Assembly: GCF_033118175.1 (NCBI RefSeq) | Contig: NW_026870906.1 | Span: forward strand, 496,001 to 560,000 | Origin: Dama dama | Taxonomy: Eukaryota > Chordata > Mammalia > Artiodactyla > Cervidae | Direction of reading: 5' to 3' | DNA: 64,000 nucleotides | In this document: in pieces, positions 14,097-27,320 of the stretch | Layout: each line of letters opens with the position of its first letter | Position numbering within the stretch: the stretch's first letter is position 1 | Made by a program: the position numbers and the translations under genes | Notes under the pieces: model-generated | Told to the model about the DNA's origin: nothing | Seen by the model: only the letters and a program-made list of their open reading frames with translations | Databases searched by the model: none

Positions 14097-17011
14097 ACCA
14101 GCTTTTCAGGCTCTTGATGTTTTTCAACACAGTTTCATTCTCCTCATATTTTTCAGACCGTTTCATGCTCCTCATATTTTTGACACCTTTTGAAGCTCTT
14201 CATATTTTTCACACCTTTTCATGTTCTTCATGTTTTTCATCACAGTTTCATGCTCCTCATATTTTTCAGAATGTTTCATGCTCCTCATATTTTTGACATC
14301 TTTTAAAGCTCTTCATATTTTTCACACTATTTCATGCTCTTCATGTTTTTCAACACCGTTTCATGCTCCTCCTATTTTTCAGTCCGCTTCATGCTCCTCA
14401 TATTTTTCAGACCGTTTCATGCTACTCATATTTTTGACACCTTTTGAAACTCTTCATATTTTTCACACCTTTTCATGCTCTTCATGTTTTTCAACCACGT
14501 TTCTTGCTCCTCCTATTTTTAGCATCTTTTCAAGTTCTTCACATTTTTGACACTTTTTCATGCTCTTCTTGTGTTTCAACACTGTTTCATCCTCCTACTA
14601 TTTTTCAGACCGTTTCATGCTCCTCCTGTTTTCAGACCGTTTCGTGCTCCTCATATTTTTGACACATTTTGAAGTTACTCATATTTTTCACACCTTTTCA
14701 TGCTCTTCATATTTTTCATCACCGGTTCATGCTCCTCCTATTTTTCAGACCGTTTCATGCTCCTCATATTTTTGACACATTTTGAAGCTCTTCATATTTT
14801 TCACACCATTTCATGCTCTTCATGTATTTCAAAAACGTTTCATGCTCCTGATATTTTTCAGACCATTTCATGCTCTTCATATTTTTGACACCTTTGAAAG
14901 CTCTTCATATTTTTCACACGTTTTCAGGCTCTTCATGTTTTTCAACACCGTTTCATGCTCCTCCTATTTTTCAGACCATTTCATGCTCCTCATATTTTTG
15001 TCACCTTTTGAAGCTCTTCATATTTTTGACACCATTTCATGCTCTTCATGTTTTTCAACACCGTTTCATGCTCCTACTATTTTTCAGATCAGTTCATGCT
15101 CCTCCTGTGCTCAGACCGTTTCAAGCTCCTCATATATTTGACACGTTTTGCAGCTCTTATATTTTTCACACATTTTAATGCTCTTCATGTTTTTCAACAC
15201 GGTTTCATGCTTCTCTTATTTTTCACACCGTTTCATGCTCCTCATATTTTTGACATCTTTTCAAGCTCTTCATGTTTTTAACACCTTTTCAGGCTCTTCG
15301 TGTTTTTCAACACCGTTTCATGCTCCTCCTGGTTTTGAGACCGTTTCATGCTCTTCATATTTTTGAAACCTTTTGAAGCTCTTCATATTTTTCACACCTT
15401 TTCAGGCTCTTCATGTTTTTCAACACCGTGGCATGCTCCTCCTGTTTTTCAGACCGTTTCATGCTCCTCATATTTTTGACACCTTTTGAATCTCTTCATA
15501 TTTTTCACACTTTTTCATGCTCTCCATGTTTTTCAACACCGTTTCATGCTCCTCCTATTTTTCAGACCGTTTCATGCTCCTCATATTTTTGACACGGTTT
15601 GAAGCTCTTCATGTTTTTCAACACCGTTTCATGCTCTTCCCATTTTTCATACCGTTTCGTCCTCTCCTATTTTCAGACCATTTCATGCTCGTCATATTTT
15701 TACACATTTTGAAGTTCCTCATATTTTTCACACATTTTGATGCTCTTCATGTTTTTCAACACCGTTTCATGCTCCTCATATTTTTCACAATTTTTCATGC
15801 TCCTCATATTTTTCAGACCGTTTCATGCTCCTCATATTTTTGACACCTTTTGAAGTTCTTCATATTTTCACACCTTTTCAAGCTCTTCATGTTTTTCAAC
15901 ACCGTTTCATGATCCTCATATTTTTCAGAATGTTTCATGCGCCTCATATTTTTGACATCTTTTAAAGCTCTTCATATTTTTCACTTTTTCATGCTCTTCA
16001 TGTGTTTCAACAGCGTTTCATGCTCCTCCTTTTTTGCAGACAGCTTCATGCTCCTCATATTTTTCAGACCATTTCATGCTCCTCATATTTTTGACACCTT
16101 TTGTAGCTCTTCATCTTTTTCACACCTGGCTCTTCATATTTTTCAACACCGTTTCATATTCCTCCTATTTTCAGACCGTTTCATGCTCCTCATATTTTTG
16201 ACACTTTTCGAAGCTCTTCATGTTTTTCACACCTGGCTCTTCATATTTTTCAACACCGTTTCATGCTCCTCCTATTTTTCAGACCATTTCGTGCTTCTCA
16301 TATTTTTGACACATTTTGAAGCTCCACGTATATTTCACACATTTTCATGCTCTTCATGTTTTTCAACACCGTTTCATGCTCCTATTATATTTCAGACCGT
16401 TTCATGCTCCACATATTTTTGATACCTTTTTAAGCTCTTCATGATTTTCAACACTGTATCATGCTCCTCCTATTTTTCAGACCGTTTAATGCTCCTCATA
16501 TTTTTGACTCCTTTTGAAGCTCTTCATATTTTTCACACATTTTCATGCTCTTCTTTTTTTCAACACCGTTTCATGCTCCTCCTATTTTTCAGACCGTTTA
16601 TTGCTCGTCATATTTTTGACACCTTTTGAAGCTCTTTATATTTTTCACACCTTTTCACGCTCTTCATGTTTTTAAACACCGTTTCATGCTCCTCATATTT
16701 TTCAGACCGTTTCATGCTCCTCATATTTTTGACACATTTTGAAGCTCTTCATGTTTTTCAACACCGTTTCATGCCCTTTCTATTTTTCAGAACGTTTCAT
16801 GCTTCTCCTATTTTTCAGACCGTTTCAAGCTCCTCATATTTTTGACATCTTTTGAAGCTCTTCATATTTTTGACACCTTTTCATGCTCTTCATGTGTTTC
16901 AACACCGTTTCATGCTCCTACTACTTTTCAGATCGTTTCATGCTCCTCCTGTTTTCAGACCGTTTCAAGCTCCTCCTATTTTTGACAGCTTTTGAAGCTC
17001 TTCATATTGTT
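14097..17011 (+). repeat. Super-unit 4, alpha subtype
   Basis: 2,915 bp between ACCAGC landmarks. It carries the alpha variants of super-unit 2: ATTTTTACCAGC, GTATTTCAAAAACG near 14,825, GATATTTTTCAGACC, GACACCTTTGAAAGC near 14,887 and CACATTTTAATGC near 15,170. Its first part parallels super-unit 2 at an offset of 6,800 bp, rising by one 113-bp unit where super-unit 2 lost the CATCACCGG unit. It retains the GTGGCATGC unit near 15,430. Confidence 0.84.
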
Positions 17012-20000
17012 ACCAGCTTTTCAGGCTCTTGATGTTTTTCAACACATTTTCATGCTCCTCATATTTTTCAGACCGTTTCATGCTCCTCATATTTTTGACA
17101 CCTTTTGAAGCTCTTCATATTTTTCACACATTTTCATGTTCTTCAAGTTTTTCATCACAGTTTCATGCTCCTCATATTTTTCAAAATGTTTCATGCTCCT
17201 CATATTTTTGACATCTTTTAAAGCTCTTCATATTTTTCACACTATTTCATGCTCTTCATGTTTTTCAACACCGTTTCATGCTTCTTTTAGTTTTCAGTCC
17301 GCTTCATGCTGCTCATATTTTTCAGACCGTTTCATGATACTCATATTTTTGACACCTTTTGAAGCTCTTCATATTTTTAACACCTTTTCATGCTGTTCAT
17401 GTTTTTCAACCCCGTTTCATGCTCCTCCTATTTTTAGCATCTTTTGAAGTTCTTCACATTTTTGACACTTTTTCATGCGGCTTCTTGTGTTTCAACACTG
17501 TTTCATGCTCCTACTATTTTTCAGACCGTTTCATGTTCCTCCTGATTTTAGACCGTTTCATGCTCCTCATATTTTTGACACATTTTGAAGTTCCTCATAT
17601 TTTTCACACCTTTTCATGCTCTTCATGTTTTTCATCACCGGTTCATGCTCCTCCTATTTTTCAGACCGTTTCATGCTCCTCATATTTTTGACACATTTTG
17701 AAGCTCTTCATATTTTTCACACCATTTCATGCTCTTCATGCATTTCAACACCGTTTCATGCTCCTGATATTTTTGAGACCATTTCATGCTCTTCATATTT
17801 TTGACACCTTTGGAAGCTCTTCATATTTTTCACACGTTTTCAGGCTCTTCATGTTTTTCAACACCGTTTCATGCTCCTCCTATTTTTCAGACCGTTTCAT
17901 GCTCCTCATATTTTTGACATCTTTAGATGCTCTTCATGTTTTTCAACAGCGTTTCATGCTCCTCCTATTTTTCAGACCATTTCATGCTCCTCATATTTTT
18001 GTCACCTTTTGAAGCTCTTCATATTTTTGACACCATTTCATGCTCTTCATGTTTTTCAACACCGTTTCATGCTCCTACTATTTTTCAGATCAGTTCATGC
18101 TCCTCCTGTGCTCAGACCGTTTCAAGCTCCTCATATATTTGACACGTTTTGCAGCTCCTTATATTTTTCACACATTTCCATGTGCTTCATGTTTTTCAAC
18201 ACGGTTTCATGCTTCTCTTATTTTTCACACCGTTTCATGCTCTTCATATTTTTGACATCTTTTCAAGCTCTTCATGTTTTTCACACCTTTTCAGGCTCTT
18301 CGGGTTTTTCAACACCGTTTCATGCTCCTCCTGTTTTTCAGAGCGTTTCATGCTCTTCATATTTTTGACACCTTTTGAAGCTCTTCATATTTTTCACACT
18401 TTTTCATGCTCTCCATGTTTTTCAACACCGTTTCCTGCTCCTCCTATTTTTCAGACCGTTTCATGCTCCTCATATTTTTGACACGGTTTGAAGCTCTTCA
18501 TGTTTTTCAACACCGTTTTGTGCTCTTCCCATTTTTCATACCGTTTCATCTTCTCCTATTTTCAGACCATTTCATGCTCCTCATATTTTTACACATTTTG
18601 AAGTTCCTCATATTTTTCACACATTTTGATGCTCTTCATGTTTTTCAACACCGTTTCATGCTCCTCATATTTTTCAGAATGTTTCATGCTCCTCATATAT
18701 TTCATACCTTTTCATGCTCCTCATATTTTTGAGACCTTTTGAAGCTCTTCATATTTTTCACACCTTTTCATGCTCTTCATGTTTTTCAACACCGTTTCAT
18801 GCTCCTCATTTTTTTCAAACCGTTTCATGCTCCTCCTTTTTTTCGGACCGTTTCTTGCTCTTCATATTTTTGACACATTTTGAAGCTCTTCATATTTTTC
18901 ACAACATTTCATGCTCTTCATGCATTTCAACACCGTTTAATGCTCCTATATTTTTTCAGACCGTTTCATGCTTCTCATATTTTTGACACCTTTTGAAGCT
19001 CTTCATATTTTTCACACCTTTTCATGCTCTTCATGTTTTTCAACACCGTTTCATGATGCTCATATATTTCAGAATGTTTCATGTGCCTCATATTTTTGAC
19101 ATCTTTTAAAGCTCTTCATATTTTTCACACCTTTTCATGCTCTTCATGTATTTGAACAGCGTTTCATGCTCCTCCTTTTTTGCAGACAGCTTCATGCTCC
19201 TCATATTTTTCAGACCGTTTCATGCTCCTCATATTTTTGACACCTTTTGTAGCTCTTCATCTTTTTCACACCTGGCTCTTCATATTTTTCAACACCGTTT
19301 CATATTCCTCCTATTTTCAGACCGTTTCATGCTCCTCATATTTTTGACACCTTTCGAAGCTCTTCATGTTTTTCACACCTGGCTCTTCATATTTTTCAAC
19401 ACCGTTTCATGCTCCTCCTATTTTTCAGACAATTTCGTGCTTCTCATATTTTTGACACATTTTGAAGCTCCACGTATATTTCACACATTTTCATGCTCTT
19501 CATGTTTTTCAACACCGTTTCATGCTCCTATTATATTTCAGACCGTTTCATGCTCCACATATTTTTGATACCTTTTTAAGCTCTTCATGATTTTCAACAC
19601 TGTATCATGCTCCTCCTATTTTTCAGACCGTTTAATGCTCCTCATATTTTTGACACATTTTGAAGCTCTTCATATTTTTCACACATTTTCATGCTCTTCT
19701 TTTTTTCAACACCGTTTCATGCTCCTCCTATTTTTCAGACCGTTTATTGCTCGTCATATTTTTGACACCTTTTGAAGCTCTTTATATTTTTCACACCTTT
19801 TCACGCTCTTCATGTTTTTAAACACTGTTTCATGCTCCTCATATTTTTCAGACCGTTTCATGCTCCTCATATTTTTGACACATTTTGAAGCTCTTCATGT
19901 TTTTCAAAACCGTTTCATGCTCTTCCTATTTTTCAGAACGTTTCATGCTTCTCCTATTTTTCAGACCGTTTCAAGCTCCTCATATTTTTGACAACTTTTG

Positions 20001-20040
20001 AAGCTCTTCATATTTTTCACACCTTTTCAGGCTCTTCATG
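17012..20040 (+). repeat. Super-unit 5, beta subtype
   Basis: About 3.0 kb, beginning ATTGTTACCAGC and carrying beta variants throughout (GATATTTTTGAGACC near 17,764, GACACCTTTGGAAGC near 17,810, CACATTTCCATGC near 18,170). It is collinear with super-unit 3 for its first ~1.9 kb. It ends where the sequence changes to the AACAGGGTTTCATGC variant at about 20,047, which belongs to the next section. Confidence 0.83.
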
Positions 20041-20619
20041 TTTTTCAACAGGGTTTCATGCTCCTCCTTTTTATCAAACAATATCATGCTCCTCATATTT
20101 TTGACACCTTTTGAATCTCTTCATATTTCTCACACATTTTTATGCTCTTCATGTTTTTCAACACCGTTTCATGCTCCTCCTACTTTTCAGACCGTTTTAT
20201 GCTCCTCATATTTTTTAGATCTTTTGAAGGTCTTCATGTTTTTCAACACCGTTTCATGCTCCTCCTATTTTTAGACAGTTTCACGCTCCTCATATTTTCC
20301 AGAACGTTTAATGCTCCTCTTATTTTTGACACCTTTTCAAGCTCTTTATGTTTTTCAAAACCGTTTCATGCTCCTCCTATTTTTCAGACCGTTTCATGCT
20401 CCTCATATTTTTGATTACTTTTGAAGCTCTTCATATTTTTCACACCTTTTCAAGCTCTTCATGTTTTTCAAAACCATTTCATGCTCCTCCTATTTTTCTG
20501 ACCGTTTCATGCTCCTGATATTTTTTACGCCTTTTGAAGCTCTTCATATTTTTCACACCTTTTCAGGCTCTTCATGATTTTCAACACCATTTCATGCTCC
20601 TCCTATTTTTCAGACCGTT

Positions 20620-21990
20620 TCATGCTTCTCATATTTTTGACACCTTTAGATGCTCTTCATGTTTTTCAACAGCGTTTCATGCTCCTCCTATTTTTCAGAC
20701 CGTTTCATGCTCCTCCTATTTTCAGACTGTTTCATGCTCCTCATATTTTTGATACTTTTTGAAGCTCTTCATAATTTACACACATTTTCATGCTCTTGAT
20801 GTTTTTCAACACCGGTTCATGCTCCTGCTATGTTTCAGACCGTTTCATGCTCCTCATATTTTTCAGACCGTTTCACTCTCCTCATATTTTTGACACGTTT
20901 TGAAGCTCATCATGTTTTTCAACACCGTTTCATGCTCCTCCTATTTTTCAGACCGTTTCCTGCTCCTCATATATTTGACACCTTTTGAAGCTCTTCTTAT
21001 TTTTTACATCTTTTCATGTTCTTGATGTTTTTCAACACCGTTTCATGCTCCTCCTATTTTCCAGACTGATTCATTCTCCTCCTATTTTTGACACATTTTG
21101 AAGCTCTTCATGTTTTTCAAAACCGTTTCATGCTCCTCCTATTTTTCAGAACGTTTCATGCTTCTCCTATTTTTCAGACCATTTCGTGCTCCTCATATTT
21201 TTGACAACTTTTGAAGCTCTTCATATTTTTCACACCTTTTAAGGCTTTTCATATTTTTCAGCATCGTTTCATTCTACTCCTCTTTTTCAGACCGTTTCAT
21301 GCTACTCACATTTTTCACACCTTTTGAAGCTCTTCATATTTTTCACACCTTTTCATGCTCTTCAAGATTTTTCAACAACATTTAATGCTCCTCCTATTTT
21401 TTAGACGGTTTCATGCTCCTCATATTTTTAACAGCTTTTGAAGCTCTTCATATTGATCACACTTTTTCATGCTCGTCATGTTTTTCTTCACCCTTTCATG
21501 CTCCTCCTACTTTTCAGACCGTTTTATGCTCCTCATATTTTTGAGATCTTTTGAAGGTCTTCATGTTTTTCACCACCGTTTCATGCTCCTCCATTTTTCA
21601 GACCATTTCATGCTCCTCCTATTTTTAGACTGTTTCATGCTCCTCATATTTTCCAGACTTTTTAATGCTCCTCTTATTTTTGACACCTTTTGAAGCTCTT
21701 CATGTTTTCCAATACCGTTTCTTGCTCCTCTTATTTTTGAGATCGTTTCGTGCTCCTCATATTTTTGACATATTTTGAAGCTCTTCATATTTTTGACACC
21801 TTTTCATGCTCTACATGTTTTCAATACAGTTTCGTGCTCCTACTATTTTTCAGATCGTTTCATGCTCCTCCTGTTTTCAGACCGTTTCATGCTCCTCATA
21901 TTTTTGACAGATTTTGAAGCTCCTCATATTTTTCACACATTTTCATGCTCTTCATGTTTTTCAGAACCGTTTCATGCTCCTCTTATTTTT
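20620..21990 (+). repeat. 3.66-kb-spaced duplication, copy 1
   Basis: Runs collinear with 24,275-25,616. The offset is 3,655 bp from CACCTTTAGATGC through the ATAATTTACACAC landmark (about 20,771 and 24,426). It drops to 3,627 bp at the AAGATTTTTCAAC landmark (21,361 and 24,988) because this copy has one extra 28-bp A monomer near 21,320. A further one-base difference near 21,486 makes the offset 3,626. Similarity ends near 21,990, where the partner continues with AGAACGTTCC. Confidence 0.85.
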
Positions 21991-24274
21991 CAGACCGTTT
22001 CATGCTCCTCATATTTTTGAAACCTTTTGAAGCTCTTCATGTTTTTCAACACCGTTTCATGCTCTACCCATTTTTCTTACCGTTTCATCCTCTCCTATTT
22101 TCAGACCGTTTCATGCTCCTCATATTTTTACCCATTTTGAAGTTCCTCATATTTTTCACACATTTTGATGTTCTTCATGTTTTTCAACACCGTGGCATGC
22201 TCCTCCTGTTTTTCGGACAGTTTCATGATCCTCATATTTTTGACACCTTTTGAAGCTCTTCATATTTTTCACACATTTTCATGCTCTTCATGTTTTTCAA
22301 CACCGTTTCATGATCCTCATATTTTTCAGAATGTATCATGCGCCTCATATTTTTGACATCTTTTAAAGCTCTTCATATTTTTCACACTTTTTCATGCTCT
22401 TCATGTATTTCAACAGCGTTTCATGCTCCTCCTTTTTTGCAGACAGTTTCATGCTCCTCATATTTTTCAGACCGTTTCATGCCCCTCATATTTTTGACAC
22501 CTTTTGAAGCTCTTCATGTTTTTCACACCTTTTCAGGCTCTTCATGTTTTTCAACTCCGTTTCATGCTCCTCCTATTTTTCACACAGTTTCATGATCCTC
22601 ATATTTTTCCGACCGTTTCATGCTCCTCATATTTTTTAGACCTTTTGAAGCTCTTCATGTTTTTCACACCTGGCTCTTCATATATTTCAACAACGTTTCT
22701 TGCTCCTCCTATTTTCAGACCGTTTCATGCTCCTCATATTTTTGACACCTTTTGAAGCTCTTCATATTTTTCACACCTTTTCAGGCTCTTCATGTTTTTC
22801 AACACCGTGGCATGCTCCTCCTGTTTTTCAGACAGTTTCATGCTCCTCATATTTTTGACACCTTTTGAAGCTCTTCATATTTTTCACACCTTTTCAGGCT
22901 CTGCATATTTTTCAACAGGGTTTCATGCTCCTCCTATTTGTCAAACAATATCATGCTCCTCATATTTTTGACACCTTTTGAATCTCTTCATATTTCTCAC
23001 ACCTTTTTATGCTCTTCACCTTTTTCAACACCGTTTCATGCTCCTCCTATTTTTAGACCGTTTCATGCTCTTCATATTTTCCAGACCGTTTAATGCTCCT
23101 CTTATTTTTGACACGTTTTGAATCTCTTCATGTTTTCCATTACCGTTTCTTGCTCCTCTTATTTTTGAGATCGTTTCGTGCTCCTCATATTTTTGACATC
23201 TTTTGAAGCTCTTCCTATTTTTGACACCTTTTCATGCTCTTCATGTTTTTTAATACAGTTTCGTGCTCCTACTATTTTTCAGATCGTTTCATGCTCCTCC
23301 TGTTTTCAGACCGTTTCATGCTCCTCATATTTTTGACAGATTTTGAAGCTCCTCATATTTTTCACACATTTTCATGCTCTTCATGTTTTTCAGCACCGTT
23401 TCATGCTCCTCTTATTTTTCAGATTGTTCCATGCTCCTTCTATTTTTCAGACCGTTTCGTGCTCCTCATATTTTTCAGACCAATTCATGCTCCTCATATT
23501 TTTGACACGTTTTCATGCTCTTCATGTTTTTCAACACCGTTTCATGCTCCTCCTATTTTTCATACCCTTTCATGCTCCTCATATTTTTGACACCTTTAGA
23601 TGCTCTTCATGTTTTTCAACAGCGTTTCATGCTCCTCCTATTTTTCAGACCGTTTCATGCTCCTCCTATTTTCAGACCGTTTCATGCTCCTCTTATTTTC
23701 CAGACCGTTTCATGCTCCTCCTATTTTTCAGACCGTTTCGTGCTTCTCATATTTTTGACACATTTTGAAGCTCCACAGATATTTCACACATTTTCATGCT
23801 CTTCATGTCTTTCAACACCGGTTCATGCTCCTCTTATTTTTCAGACCGTTTCATGCTTCTCATATTTTTTATACCTTTTTAATTTCTTCATGATTTTCAA
23901 CACCGTATCATGCTCCTCCTATTTTTCAGACCGTTTCATGCTCCTCATATTTTTGATTACTTTTGAAGCTCTTCATATTTTTCACACATTTTCATGCTCT
24001 TTTTGTTTTTCAAAACTGTTTCATGCTCCTCCTATTTTTCAGACCGTTTATTGCTCCTCATATTTTTGACACCTTTTGAAGCTCTTCATATTTTTCACAC
24101 CTTTTCAAGCTCTTCATGTTTTTCAAAAGCGTTTCATGCTCCTCCTATTTTTCAGACCGTTTCATGCTCCTCATATTTTTGACACCTTTTGAAGCTCTTC
24201 ATATTTTTCACACCTTTTCAAGCTCTTCATGTTTTTCAAAAGCGTTTCATGCTCCTCCTATTTTTCATACCCTT

Positions 24275-25616
24275 TCATGCTTCTCATATTTTTGACACCT
24301 TTAGATGCTCTTCATGTTTTTCAACAGCGTTTCATGCTCCTCCTATTTTTCAGACCGTTTCATGCTCCTCCTATTTTCAGACCGTTTCATGCTACTCATA
24401 TTTTTGATACTTTTTGAAGCTCTTCATAATTTACACACCTTTTCATGCTCTTGATGTTTTTCAACACCGGTTCATGCTCCTGCTATATTTCAGACCGTTT
24501 CATGCTCCTCATATTTTTCAGACCGTTTCACTCTCCTCATATTTTTGACACGTTTTGAAGCTCATCATGTTTTTCAACACCGTTTCATGCTCCTCCTATT
24601 TTTCAGACCGTTTCGTGCTCCTCATATATTTGTCACCTTTTGAAGCTCTTCTTATTTTTTACATCTTTTCATGTTCTTGATGTTTTTCAACACCGTTTCA
24701 TGCTCCTTCTATTTTTCAGACTGATTCATTCTCCTCATATTTTTGACACATTTTGAAGCTCTTCATGTTTTTCAAAACCGTTTCATGCTCCTCCTATTTT
24801 TCAGAACGTTTCATGCTTCTCCTATTTTTCAGACCATTTCGTGCTCCTCATATTTTTGACAACTTTTGAAGCTCTTCATATTTTTCACACCTTTTAAGGC
24901 TCTTCATATTTTTCAGCATCGTTTCATTCTACTCCTATTTTTCAGACCGTTTCATGCTACTCATATTTTTCACACCTTTTCATGCTCTTCAAGATTTTTC
25001 AACAACGTTTAATGCTCCTCCTATTTTTTAGACGGTTTCATGCTCCTCATAATTTTAACAGCTTTTGTAGCTCTTCATATTGATCACACTTTTTCATGCT
25101 CTTCATGTTTTTTACACCCTTTCATGCTCCTCCTACTTTTCAGACCGATTTATGCTCCTCATATTTTTGAGATCTTTTGAAGGTCTTCATGTTTTTCACC
25201 ACCGTTTCATGCTCCTCCTTTTTTCAGACCGTTTCATGCTCCTCCTATTTTTAGACTGTTTCATGCTCCTCATATTTTCCAGACCGTTTAATGCTCCTCT
25301 TATTTTTGACACCTTTTGAAGCTCTTCATGTTTTCCAATACCGTTTCCTGCTCCTCTTATTTTTGAGGTCGTTTCGTGCTCCTCATATTTTTGACATCTT
25401 TTGAAGATCTTCATATTTTTGACACCTTTTCATGCTCTTCATGTTTTTCAATACAGTTTCGTGCTCCTACTATTTTTCAGATCGTTTCATGCTCATCCTG
25501 TTTTCAGATCGTTTCATGCTCCTCATATTTTTGACAGATTTTGAAGCTCCTCATATTTTTCACACATTTTCATGCTCTTCATGTTTTTCAGAACCGTTTC
25601 ATGCTCCTCTTATTTT
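24275..25616 (+). repeat. 3.66-kb-spaced duplication, copy 2
   Basis: Partner of 20,620-21,990, with the same order of diagnostic monomers (ATAATTTACACAC, ACTCTCCTCATATT, CACGTTTTGAAGCTCATC, AAGATTTTTCAAC, TATTGATCACAC, AATACCGTTTC). It lacks one 28-bp monomer present in copy 1. Scattered single-base differences are visible, more than in the 28-40 kb duplication, so this event is probably older. Confidence 0.85.
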
Positions 25617-25960
25617 TCAGAACGTTCCATGCTCCTCCTATTTTTCAGACAATTTCATGCTCCTCATATATTTCACACCTTGACATGATCCTCGTATTTT
25701 TGACACCTTTCCATGCTCCTCATATATTTCACAGATTTTCATGCTCCTCATAATTTTCACACCGTTTCATGCTCCTCATGTTTTTTAGACCTTTTTATGC
25801 TCTTGATATTTTTCACACCTTTTCATTCTCTTCATATTTTTCACACGTTTTCATGCTCCTCATATTTTTGACAGCTTTTAATGATCTACATATTTTTCAG
25901 ACTTTTTCATGCTCCTCGTATTTTTCAGACCCATTCATGCTCCTCATATTTTTCAGACCG

Positions 25961-26016
25961 ATTGATGCTCCTCATATTTTTCAGACCGATTGATGCTCCT
26001 CATATTTTTCAGACCG
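25961..26016 (+). repeat. Two identical consecutive 28-bp monomers
   Basis: 25,961-25,988 and 25,989-26,016 are identical and carry the uncommon ATTGATGC variant. The homologous stretch at about 27,970 has this monomer only once, so the second copy here looks like a single-monomer addition made after the two stretches separated. Confidence 0.92.
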
Positions 26017-26199
26017 TTTCATGTTCCTCATATTTTTCACACCTTTTCATGCCCTCATATTTTTGACACCTTTTGTAGCTCTTCAGATTTTTCACACCGT
26101 TTCATGCTCTCCATATTTTCACACCTTTTCATGCCCCTCATATTTTTGATACCTTTTGTAGCCCTTCAGATTTTTCACACCGTTTCATGCTCCTCATAT

Positions 26200-26565
26200 T
26201 TTTGACAGCTATTCATGCTCTTCATATTGTTCACACCTTTACATGTTCCTCACATTTTTGAAATCTTTTCATGCTCTACATATTTTTCACACCTTTTCAT
26301 GCTCCTCATATTTTTGACACCTTTTAATGCTCTACATATTTTTCAGACCTTTTCATACTCCTCATATATTTCAGAGCATTTCATGCTCCTCATATTTTTC
26401 AGACAATTTCATGCTCCTCATATTTTTCACACCTTTTCATGCTCTTCATATTTTTCACACGTTTACATTCTCCTCATATTTTTGACACCTTTTCATGCTC
26501 TTTATATTTTTCAGAACTTTTCATGCTCCTCGTATTTTTCAGACCATTTTATGCTCCTCGAATTT
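26200..26565 (+). repeat. 1,121-bp-spaced duplication, copy 1
   Basis: About 366 bp matching 27,321-27,686. Shared landmarks in order are ATATTGTTCACACC, TTTACATGTTCCTCAC, TTTTTGAAAT, AGAGCATTTCATGC, AGACAATTTC, CACACGTTTACATTC and GACCATTTTATGC. The offset stays at 1,121 bp from end to end. Confidence 0.88.
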
Positions 26566-27320
26566 TTCATACCTTTTCATGCTCCTCGTATTTTTCAGAC
26601 CTTTTCATGCTCCCCGTGTTTTTCACACCTTTTCATGCTCCTCGTACATTTCAAACCTTTTCATGCTCTTCGTATTTTTCAGACCTTTTCATTCTCCTCA
26701 TATTTTTGACACCTTTTCCTGCTCTTCATATTTTTCACACCTTCTCCTGTTCCTCATATTTTTGACACCTTTTCATTGTCCTCATATTTTTCAGACCATT
26801 TCATGCTCCTGGGATTTTTCAGACTTTTTCATGCTCCTCGTATTTTTCAGACCTTTTCATACTCCTCGTATTTTTCAGACCTTTTCATGCTCCTCGTATT
26901 TTTCAGTCCTTTTCATGCTCTTCATATTTTTCACACCTTTTCATGCTCTTCTTGTTTTTCACTCCTTTGCATGCTCTTCGTATATTTCACAGCTTTTCAT
27001 GCTCTTCATATATTTTAAACCTTTTCATCACTTCGTATTTTTCACAACTTTTCATGCTCTTCATATTTTTCACACCGTTTCATGCTCCTCATATTTTTGA
27101 CCTCTTTTCATGCACCTCATATTTTTCATACCGTGTCATGCTCCTCATATTTTTCAGACGGTTTAATGCCCCTCGTTTTTTTTTCAGATCATTTCATTCC
27201 CCTCATATTTTTCACATCTTCTCATGCTCCTAATATTTTTCACACCGTTTCGTGCACTTCATATTTTTCATACAGTTTTATGCTCCTCATATTTTTCACA
27301 CCATTACATGCTCCTCATAT

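Larger units (their letters stand above)
20041..25676 (+). repeat. Family-1-related section with its own duplications
   Basis: 113-bp order is kept but the variants differ from the 4.5-20 kb super-units. Markers are AACAGGGTTTCATGC (about 20,047 and again about 22,914, 2,867 bp apart), CACCTTTAGATGC (20,643; 23,593; 24,298), TTCCAGAC monomers and AATACAGTTTCGTGC (21,826; 23,253; 25,451). A 3.66-kb-spaced duplication covers much of it and is listed separately. A few units resemble the alpha/beta super-units (22,180-22,450), suggesting exchange between sections. Confidence 0.82.

Noticed and set aside
21570..21788. Minus-strand open frame of 72 codons, with a twin at 25,196-25,414
   Set aside because: The twin is explained by the 3.66-kb-spaced duplication. 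The translation is a Lys/Glu/Arg/Ser-rich readout of the purine-rich strand, with no start context or domain.
23500..24450. Possible separate super-unit in 20-25.7 kb (CACCTTTAGATGC at 20,643, 23,593 and 24,298)
   Set aside because: Spacings of 2,950 and 705 bp are unequal and the flanks are only partly shared, so I list it as part of a mosaic section and not as a defined super-unit.
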